Shown here: positions 56,252-64,000 of the stretch, piece by piece
Position numbering within the stretch: the stretch's first letter is position 1
Layout: every line of letters starts with the position of its first letter
From: Actinernus sp. WN-2022
Lineage: Eukaryota; Cnidaria; Anthozoa; Actiniaria; Actinernidae
Length of the DNA: 64,000 nucleotides
Direction of reading: 5' to 3'
Assembly: GCA_030867875.1 (NCBI GenBank)
Contig: JAOWCC010000903.1
Span: 1-64,000, forward strand
Position numbers and translations under genes: made by a program
Notes under the pieces: generated by a model
What the model was told of the DNA's origin: nothing
Database searches by the model: none
Seen by the model: only the letters and a program-made list of their open reading frames with translations

Positions 56252-57236
56252 TGTTCTCAGCCTTAACGCGCTGCTTGTTTTCGCCGGATTTTGTTATGTT
56301 CATACCAGATACTGTCTAGGCAATAACATGCTGTCTCTTCAGCGCTTGGCAAAACAAAACAAGAGGCTGTTTGTGGTCCATTGGATCAAAGGATATTCTA
56401 CTGGGTAAGCAGGTTGTGTGCGAAGGTGACGAGCGAGTAAAGGCGTACCGCGAAATAAGTCTACACACGCTAACAGCAACGGGATTTCCTAAAAAAATTG
56501 TCAGTCCGACTTCTCAATCACTTATCTTCAGGCATGGAATGAACGCCAAACTCTCGAGAGATTCAAAGTAGCATCGAAGAAAGAGTATGAAAGCCATGTT
56601 GATTCGAAGTACACTGGAGCGCCTTATGGATTTACAGTTTCCATGGTCAAGGGATCGCAACCGAGAAGCTATGACAAGTTGGCTACAGGCGAAAGTTACC
56701 TTGTGGTTGCACCAAGTCGTGTGGTAGGGATTGGAGGTTCTTCTACTGGAAAAGGACTGTTCACCATGCGAGATATTAAGCCTGGAACGTGGATTTGTGC
56801 TTATGCTCCCTTCGCCCAGGTTGTGCCATCACGTGAAGAAAGCGACGGAGATTATGTTTTCACCTTCAAATTCAACAAAGTTCTTGTAGATGTGGATGGT
56901 TCTAACTGTCCTATTGGTCTGGGCCTATACGCGAATGATGTTACGTTTCTATACTGCCAAAGGGCTACAAAGTTTAACAAGATAATCCGTCAAAGAATAA
57001 ATGCTAAATACGAAGTTCGTGACGGGATAGAACTGTGGCTTAAAAGTACTAAATTAATCGAGGCAAGACAAGAGGTTTTAGCACAGTATTCCTACGACAA
57101 TTCGTACTGGAAAAACCTGTTTTCTACTGAAGATATTCAAGTCATCAGGGAAGCCTTAGATAGTGCCCGAAACACGGATGATCTCAACGAAACAGTTACT
57201 AACATTGTACTCCCCTCAAAACTATCCGCCAATTAA
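56252..57236 (+). pseudogene. SET-domain ORF, second copy, frame-shifted
   Basis: An ATG (56252) is present, but a 2-base deletion near 56362 and a 1-base loss near 56490 break the N-terminal half. The SET half is open from 56643 to 57236 with a few substitutions (for example Arg to Gly and Gly to Val around LYANDV). It lies about 40 bases after the end of the Helitron-like fragment in the same orientation, suggesting one two-ORF element. Confidence 0.7.
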
Positions 57237-59203
57237 ATTCAAAATGTCTAGCTGCTAACCCTTATCAAAGCTACTATAGTTCAAAAGAGGTCAAACCAAG
57301 TATAATGGCATGCAGCAGAGCAGCGGAAGGGAGAACAAAGACAAGTCCAAATGACAGATACAGCATCCTCCTTCTAAGCCGCATAACACATCTCTGAAAT
57401 ATGTAAGTACAAAAAACATAATTTAGAAAATTACATTTAATGGAAAGTACGTTTTAATGAGGGGGCTGGAGCTTATTATTCTTTTCAATCATGGGGAGAA
57501 TCGTGGCCCTCCTCGTTGCATTTTAAAGGTAAACAATAGTCCCTCACTTGAAGTCGCGGTAAAAAGGATTACCATCCCCAGTAGATTATTACTCTGTGGC
57601 AACAATGTGGACACATGATATATACGGCTTCATGACTCCTGTACCTCCATTTCCACAGAGAGATGACGAGCAACAAGCAAAGCCGTGACAAGCTGGTGCA
57701 TGCAGTTACCCACGTATATATTAAATTATCTATCTATCGATTGCCGTGACAGCTGGCCTCAGCTAGAGGACACCCTACGTCAGCAAGCCTGCAGCAGTTG
57801 CATTGAAATTGACAGTGCTGTGAAAAAGTTAAAGAAACGTAAAGTAAAAGTCATTGTGAAACGTGAAGATATCGACTTGCATCGAGATTGATGTAAAATG
57901 TGAAATAGGTGTGGAACATAATAATAATAATAATAATACGTATTAGGAGCATCATACATAAGTCTCGATGCTCTTACAATAATAGAATAACTATTTCTAC
58001 AAAAGACTAATTAATATAATTACAATATATATAAAAACTAACTACTACTGAAAATAAAGGTCTTAAGTAATAATTTAAAACGTATTAGGAGCATATATAC
58101 AAGTCTCGATGCCCTTACAATAGTAAAATAAAGACTAATTAATCTAATTAAATATATATATAAACTATAAAAAAACTAACTACTACTGAAAATAAAGGTC
58201 TTAAGTGATGATTTAAAATGGCTTAAAGAGTCTGTGCATCTAGATGTACTGGCACCAAATTCCATAATCTTGCCGGTGCAACTGAAAACGATCTGTCACC
58301 GTATGGCTTAGTGTTCGATCTAGGGACTGATAATAAATTAAGTGTAGAGGACCTAAGAGAACATGAAAGCATATCAATGAAAAGAAAGACTTTGAATCGA
58401 AGCAATGCCAGGGTTAGGTTAGAAAAGAAAACATCATGAATTGATAACAAGACGATGTCTTCACGTTAAGATAATAACGTGTAACTGCTATACGGAATCT
58501 AGAAAAGAACAAATGTAAATAACAAGCAATATTTGTAAAATAAATCTATAGATGTTTAACAAATACAACTTTCAATACACTAGTAACAACTTTTTTTAAA
58601 GCTATACGTTATACACCATGTTATCTACAGTTTTTACTTTAAAAAAAAAGTTATACACCAATACAGGGAGACTTAAACATTTCGAAATAAACTGCACATA
58701 CTCCACACGTTATTATGACTGAGTCATTTCTCAGTTATACAAGTTATATCTAAGTTATATACGTTTTTACTTGTTTTTCGAAAAAAGGTTATACACCAAT
58801 ACAGCGAGACTTATGAAATTCTAAATAAAGTGTACATGGGATACCCCACATGTTATTATGACTGAGTCGTTACTAATTTATACGCCTATCTCTACAGTAA
58901 TATATTTTAAAATGCACTATTTCAGGGAAACCTGTAAAGAAATGACATTGTGCATCGTCTTTCAGCTCTACCGATTTAGGGTGGGACGGGTGGGTTGTTT
59001 GCGTGTCGACTAAGTCATGGTTATTGACCATACACGTTGAAGTGAATGCAATCCTAAAGATAGGCTTAAAACTTTATACAAAATGTAAGATTGTACATTT
59101 TACATTATTTTACTAGTATACTATGTATAGTATATATTAACTTTTCCAAAACCGATTCTCGATTTCGTTTAAATTTGTGCATAGTACTAGGTGAGGTACG
59201 TAA

Positions 59204-59560
59204 TGCTGTGCAAGGAAAGAGCATTTAAAAGATTTGTGTTCGAGTTACAGGGTTTTAAAGTTACTATATTTCAGTCAAACACTGTAAATAAAATGGCGTT
59301 TTTTGTAAGTGATTTTCAATATGCCGTAAGTTTTTTGCATTAGGTCGTATCAAAAATCTAAACCGCATAGAACGGCCTTACTGCTGTGCAAGGAAAGAGC
59401 ATTTAAAAGATTTGTGTTCGAGTTACAGGGATTTAAAGTTACTATATTTCAGTCAAACACTGTAAATAAAATGGCGTTTTTTTGTAAGTGATTTTCAATA
59501 TGCCGTAAGTTTTTTGCATTAGGTCGTATCAAAAATCTAAACCGCATAGAACGGCCTTAA
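59204..59560. repeat. Tandem duplication of about 178 bp unique to block II
   Basis: TGCTGTGCAAGGAAAGAGCA starts at 59204 and again at 59382, with nearly identical sequence after each. Block I has a single copy. Confidence 0.85.
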
Positions 59561-59890
59561 ATTTAAAGTTACTTTGGGGGGGGGGGGACGGGGGATTAGC
59601 TAATTTCGAAGCTAAAATCCTTGTTGTTACGCTAGTTTGGTAAAAGTACTTATTTAGAATAAATGATAGATATCCCGAACATTTCAGGTCATTTCGTCGT
59701 TTCAGTACATAGTTATGACAAATGGCGTTTCATGAAAATCGCACAATTCCAGTCAAACACTGTATTTCGAGAAATCGTAAAATCTCAAATGCTTTGAAAT
59801 GTCCAAAATACGGTTAGTGTCTGTAGAGCACCAACAGATATAGATATCCCGAACATGTCAGATCATTGTGTCCTTTCAGTAAATAGTTAT

Positions 59891-60644
59891 GACAAATTAG
59901 TCAGGGAGCATATGTCATGAAATAAAGTCCCGTGGGAATTTCGTGAAAAAAGCAAGCCACCTATCTAGATGTGTTAAGGGGACCCCAAGGAACATGGAAA
60001 ATGTTGTCGGCAATTTTGCGTCACGCACTGACGGTTGCGAGGCAAAGTTGGAAATATGGCGTATTTAACCCAACATGGAAACGAGGCTGGACCAAAAAAT
60101 ACTGTATAAACTTCCCAAATTGCAATAACATGCTACCAAAACCAAATGTTTCTTTAAATATGAGTATATTTAAAACAGACCGACATGTAAGGGTTCTTTT
60201 AAAGACCGTCACGTGACTAATCAAGCATGGAAACGAGGCTTAATCAGAAAATTCTCGTTAAAATGTTCTCTAAACATCACAAATTGCAAATATTATTACG
60301 AAATTGTTTATTTTAGCGTTTTATTTAAGAATGTCTAGCACATATACAGAACTGAGGGTGTTTTAGCTGGCCAGGTCACCTGACTATGTCAGCATGGAAG
60401 CGAGGCTGAATCAGAAAATTCTCGTAAATGTCCTCTAAACATAAAAAATAACAAAAAAATGACATTTTTGTTTTTTACGATCATTTACATATATTTCTTG
60501 ATTTCCCTTTAAGTAATGTTTCCTTTTGAAATTATTAATGGTTAAAAGGAAAATGTACAAGCCTGTGTAACCACTGGTCAGCGGTTTTTATCATCATTCT
60601 AGTGGTCCGCCATCTTGGATTGGCAGATTTTCTAGCAACGTTTT
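59891..60644. other. No gene; three degenerate repeats
   Basis: CATGGAA(A/G)CGAGGCT occurs near 60075, 60226 and 60393, the last two preceded by GTCAC-x-TGACTA-like sequence and followed by AATCAGAAAATTCTCGT. Spacing is about 151-167 bases. Confidence 0.55.
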
Positions 60645-61049
60645 TTGTGTTCTCTTCGACATCATGGAATGAATTCGACTTTAAGTTTTGATCATTGTTT
60701 AATCTGTCAAAAAGAAAAGGATGAAGATTTAGTTGAAAATCTAATTGCACACGAAAAAGTTTTGAGCTCGATCGAAGAATGGTCAAGATACGGTAATTTC
60801 AGTTATGTAGAAGCATGGGGAAAGCTACAGCCTTTTTCAGCCGAGGAGCTGCAAGCAAAGCAAGCATCTTGGCATCGTTCATGTTATAAGGATGCTGCCC
60901 ATACAGGTCCAAATGAGTCAAGGCGTAAATCGCGAGAGGTGGCCGTGGAAAGTTCCCAGCTGACACGCTCAAAAACCACCCCATTCAACAAAGAGGTTTG
61001 CTTTTTTGTGATGGCCAAGCAAGCCAACGGCGACCTTTGCATAATGTAA
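60645..61049 (+). CDS. Transposon-like multi-copy ORF, segment 1: N-terminal zinc motifs
   Basis: A C-x2-C (CLICQ) is followed some 60 residues later by WHRSCY, a C-x2-C...H-x3-C pair. A second pair begins at EVCFF but is cut by a frame change at a T6 run near 61006. The paired C-x2-C / H-x3-C layout is typical of a large uncharacterised ORF family I associate with cnidarian genomes. The start at an in-frame ATG (60645 or the one at 60663) is uncertain. Confidence 0.6.
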   Translation: MCSLRHHGMNSTLSFDHCLICQKEKDEDLVENLIAHEKVLSSIEEWSRYGNFSYVEAWGKLQPFSAEELQAKQASWHRSCYKDAAHTGPNESRRKSREVAVESSQLTRSKTTPFNKEVCFFVMAKQANGDLCIM

Positions 61050-62066
61050 AAAAACTTTTCTGCTGGTGAATCGCTGCGTTCTGCAGCGGGTTTGGCAGGT
61101 AACGAAAAGCTTTCTGTCAAGCTTAACACTGCTATTGCAGCTAACGATGCGCATGCAATTGAAATAAAATATCACCTTAGCTGTTGGTTGAGCAATGTAA
61201 CAAATGCTTTACGAAAGCCGGAGTCCAACGAACAAGCTCGTTCTAAATTAGCTAGCGAGATCGCAGCAAAAATAGAATTTCTGACGACAACAGAGCTTGC
61301 TTTGCGTGAAGGAAAGATTGCAACCATGGCTGATCTACAAGAAGCGTACGAAAAGATCCTAGAAGCAAACAATGTTGCTGATCCAACATGCTCGCGAAAG
61401 GCCCTGAAGCAGCTCCTACAGGCAGATATATCTGGCATCGAATTCCATAAGGCCAAGCGTGTCAATGAATCCGAGAGAGTTAGTATCAAGACAACAAGAG
61501 ATGAAGCAATCCAGCTAGCCGAAGATGAAAATAGTGATAGAGATGATAAAATGCAAACATTGTTTGATGCAGCTGCCTTATTAAGAAGATCCATCAAGAA
61601 CTCTCAGAAGTGGGAATTTACTGGGTCTCTAGAAAGCATTTCAAATGAAAACGTACCCATGGAGCTGTTTAGTTTTTTCAGGTGGGTAATACAAGGCCCA
61701 AACGATATATTTTCTTGTGAGAAGAAATCCATGAAAATTCAAAAGCGTTCAATGAGCCTTGCACAAAGTACTGTTTCAATGTGTTTAACAGAGCGCCAGT
61801 TGAAGAACAAGAAATCAGAGACTGTTCGATCCTCGTCTGAAATGCCTCAACAGTTGGCTGTCGGACTGGCTGTCCACCAGGCTGTACGGAGCAAGGAGCT
61901 GATCAACATGCTACATGGCTTTGGGATGTCGGTGGATTACAATAGAGTCCTTAGAGTGGAGGCGCAAATCAAATCAAGTGTTATTAAATGCATGGATGAG
62001 AATGACGGCATGTATCTACCCAGTATCTACATAGTCATGGGAAGGCATGTCTTTTTTTGCCGTTGA
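61050..62066 (+). CDS. Transposon-like ORF, segment 2: helical region
   Basis: Continues after a second shift at the A7 run near 61047. YHLSCW supplies the H-x3-C of the second zinc pair. The rest is helical and charged with no recognised domain. It ends near 62058, where a T7 run shifts the frame to the next segment. Confidence 0.58.
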   Translation, partial: KNFSAGESLRSAAGLAGNEKLSVKLNTAIAANDAHAIEIKYHLSCWLSNVTNALRKPESNEQARSKLASEIAAKIEFLTTTELALREGKIATMADLQEAYEKILEANNVADPTCSRKALKQLLQADISGIEFHKAKRVNESERVSIKTTRDEAIQLAEDENSDRDDKMQTLFDAAALLRRSIKNSQKWEFTGSLESISNENVPMELFSFFRWVIQGPNDIFSCEKKSMKIQKRSMSLAQSTVSMCLTERQLKNKKSETVRSSSEMPQQLAVGLAVHQAVRSKELINMLHGFGMSVDYNRVLRVEAQIKSSVIKCMDENDGMYLPSIYIVMGRHVFFCR

Positions 62067-63225
62067 TAATGTTGACTTTGGCGAAGACACCACGGATGGG
62101 AAACGCACATTTCATGGCACTGCAATGGCCATATATCAAAGGACTGATCCTAATGACAAGACGCCAGAGTTGAAGGTTGAACCCGTCACTGACCAGAGTC
62201 GCTCAATAACGGATCTTCCCGAGTCCATTGCCTGCCTATTAGAATGTGCTGAGCCCACTAAGAAGCCTATTGGTCCTGTTTACCCACAGTTTGGTCTCTT
62301 CGCAGAGGATGAGATTCCGATAACAGTCCGGAAGCAAGATTTTGCATGGCTTCTTTCGCGTGCTTTAACCCGACCATCAACGCCGAGCACCGGCAACACG
62401 AGTACCGAGGAGCCGCCTGAAAATCAGTCTGCAAAGATCACTGATATACCAGTATGGTCTGCATACAACTCGCTGACTAACGATACACTGGCTGGGACGC
62501 GTGTTGGAACACCGCCTCTGATTGCTGCTCCAGCGCACGAATGGCAAACCCTCCTCACTGTTCTGATGCAGGCCCAAGACATCAAGACCAAGGTTATAGG
62601 CCTGGAAAGGAAGACGGTGATTTCTCTTGATTTGGGGCTCTATCAGCCAGCCAAGAAGCTGCAATGTACTCGGCAGGATCTACAACACTTGATACTACGT
62701 CCAGGTGAACTTCATATAGTAATGGCCCAGCTCCGAGCAATTGGTGCGTTTATCGAAAACAGCGGGCTAGATATGTGTTGGATCGAATCCGACCTGTATG
62801 GTCCTGCAACTGTCAAGCAAATCCTTGAGGGCAAGCACGTCAAGAGAGGGGAGACAGCACACATAATTACGCTACAGGCCTTATTTATGTTGTACAAGGA
62901 AGCAGTGTTTAAAGAAGATCCGACACATTGTCAAAGTCTGGAGCAGTTAGCGAAGCAGCTTGGTGATGCCTGCGCTGACGGTACAAAAGAACGGGTAAAG
63001 GAGGTACACGACAAGCTGGTGCAAGCGATTGATTCAAATGGCACTGTACAGAAGATGGAGGCCTTTGATGCCAAGCAGAACAAGATCCCGCTGTTCAAGT
63101 TTGTGCGTCAATATATGAGAATGGTCATGGAGTTTATGGCATTCATCCGAGCAGTTAGAACAGGAGACTGGACACTTCATTTAGAAGCGCTGGAACTTTT
63201 TACGAAATACTTTTTTTTCTCATGA
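62047..63225 (+). CDS. Transposon-like ORF, segment 3: core domain
   Basis: Opens with VDNVDFGEDTTDGKRTFHG, a block conserved in the family that may supply the first acidic residue of a DDE/RNase H-like core (inference). Later come GELHIVMAQLRAIGAFIE and YGPATVKQILEGKHVKRG, also typical of the family. It ends at a T8 run (about 63207-63214), where the frame changes. Confidence 0.6.
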   Translation: MSFFAVDNVDFGEDTTDGKRTFHGTAMAIYQRTDPNDKTPELKVEPVTDQSRSITDLPESIACLLECAEPTKKPIGPVYPQFGLFAEDEIPITVRKQDFAWLLSRALTRPSTPSTGNTSTEEPPENQSAKITDIPVWSAYNSLTNDTLAGTRVGTPPLIAAPAHEWQTLLTVLMQAQDIKTKVIGLERKTVISLDLGLYQPAKKLQCTRQDLQHLILRPGELHIVMAQLRAIGAFIENSGLDMCWIESDLYGPATVKQILEGKHVKRGETAHIITLQALFMLYKEAVFKEDPTHCQSLEQLAKQLGDACADGTKERVKEVHDKLVQAIDSNGTVQKMEAFDAKQNKIPLFKFVRQYMRMVMEFMAFIRAVRTGDWTLHLEALELFTKYFFFS

Positions 63226-63226
63226 C

Positions 63227-63937
63227 ATGCTTAACTATGCCCGTATGATACCAGTCTATTTAGCAGAGATGAAGATACTGAAGAAGTCCGAGCCAGAGAT
63301 ATATGAAGAGTTCCAGCAAGGAAACTGGGTGGTAAACAAGAATCTGCGCGTGCCATTCTGTGCCATAGGAGCAGACAACGCCCTGGAACACGTCAACCGC
63401 TCGATGAAAGTATCCGGGGGACTCGTTGGCATTACACTTAACCCTAATGCCCTGGCTAAGTACTTCCTGATCGCCCCAAAACTTGCGCGACTGGCGGATC
63501 AAGCAAAACAGATGACAGGTGCATCCTGTACCTCTACAATGCGTCACCACAACTTCACCACGGCAGTGCGTTCGCGTCAGGAGAAGAACATTGAGCAGTT
63601 AGCCAGCTGCATCATGCGTTTCACAAATCCTTTCTTAGAAGAAAGTAACGATCTCTTCAACTTGGTGACGAAAGTAGTACTGCCTGAGAATGTGAAGGAA
63701 TATCTGAGCAAGCAAAGTTCAATCGGGAGTGAGCTTTTTCATAAGTTTGTCAAAGACCGGATCCAGACCAACAAGTTCAGCATCTGGTCACCACTCAAAA
63801 AGCGCAAGCTCCTCACATGGAAGAGTACAGGGAAAACCGTGCGTGTCAAGGCCGACAACAAAGTAATCAAACTCAAAGAAGATCGCTCTCTCTTCGCTCG
63901 AATGACGATGGTCTGTAAAATCCCGTCCAGAGATTAA
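63227..63937 (+). CDS. Transposon-like ORF, segment 4 (continues past window edge)
   Basis: Contains GADNALEHVNRSMKVSGG and FTNPFLEESNDLFNLVTKVV, which follow the core domain in the family. DNALEH could hold the last catalytic acid of a DDE-type enzyme, not proven. An A4 run near 63917 shifts the frame; reading on in the next frame gives a VVPRSMF segment up to 64000. Confidence 0.6.
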   Translation: MLNYARMIPVYLAEMKILKKSEPEIYEEFQQGNWVVNKNLRVPFCAIGADNALEHVNRSMKVSGGLVGITLNPNALAKYFLIAPKLARLADQAKQMTGASCTSTMRHHNFTTAVRSRQEKNIEQLASCIMRFTNPFLEESNDLFNLVTKVVLPENVKEYLSKQSSIGSELFHKFVKDRIQTNKFSIWSPLKKRKLLTWKSTGKTVRVKADNKVIKLKEDRSLFARMTMVCKIPSRD

Positions 63938-64000
63938 CATCAAGGAAGCCATCGGCGAATATGAGTTTGCTGTTGTCCCAAGGTCTATGTTTGCAGCAGA

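Larger units (their letters stand above)
56250..59890 (+). repeat. Direct repeat block II: SET ORF plus tail
   Basis: Offset about 6639 bases from block I. The tail contains the same 147-bp pair, a 12-base G run (59576-59587), CAGTCAAACACTGTA motifs at 59272, 59450 and 59750, and an extra internal duplication at 59204-59560. Confidence 0.85.

Overview
The window is eukaryotic DNA, most likely from a marine invertebrate and, in my judgement, a cnidarian (coral or sea anemone). It has TATA and CCAAT promoters, GT-AG introns, AATAAA signals, CR1/Jockey-like LINE debris, a Helitron-like replicase fragment and a large multi-copy ORF of a kind I associate with cnidarian genomes. The taxonomic call is inference. 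There are no bacterial operons, rRNAs or tRNAs that I can see.

Positions 1-45037 are a head-to-tail tandem array of a unit of about 9.2 kb. About 4.9 units are present (called a to e), with unit lengths of 9229, 9239, 9191 and 9301 bp measured at the first RING exon. The array runs off the left edge and ends abruptly at 45037, inside unit e. Each unit, in order, holds: (1) a minus-strand gene for a protein with two GRF-like zinc fingers, a Pro/Gly linker and a C-terminal domain with a C-x2-C-x12-H-x-C motif; (2) its promoter; (3) about 4.2 kb of decayed transposon and LINE sequence; (4) a minus-strand gene for an 88-residue acidic protein; (5) a control region with a duplicated AACCGGTT block and CCAAT clusters; (6) a plus-strand spliced gene with a short common leader and four in-phase alternative 3-prime exons, two of them paralogous RING fingers; (7) six spaced short hairpins and an AT-rich stretch between the convergent 3-prime ends. 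Without the transposon debris the unit is about 5 kb. Its compact, bidirectional layout, with small zinc-finger, RING and acidic proteins under similar CCAAT/TATA promoters, resembles the early region of a small DNA virus. No capsid or replication gene is recognisable. I call it a virus-like or selfish gene module amplified in the host genome. This is the most novel part of the window.

Two sequence patterns bear on how the array lives. The transposon remnant carries the same disabling breaks in every unit, so it decayed before amplification, while the RING and F-box-like exons stay open in every unit. The zinc-finger gene is a single 418-residue frame only in unit e. Units a-d differ by one base in a C6/C7 tract, and units b and c also lack one base in a GG/GGG tract.

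Positions 45038-64000 are ordinary repeat-rich host DNA. They hold non-coding sequence with a telomere-like palindrome (45.6 kb), a 5-prime-truncated broken LINE (46.9-48.9 kb), and two direct copies of a 3.4-3.6 kb block carrying a SET-domain ORF (49.6-53.1 and 56.2-59.9 kb). Between the copies lies a fragment of a Helitron-like replicase (54.5-56.2 kb). Last is a transposon-like ORF with paired zinc motifs (60.6-64.0 kb, running off the right edge) whose five frame breaks all lie at homopolymers.
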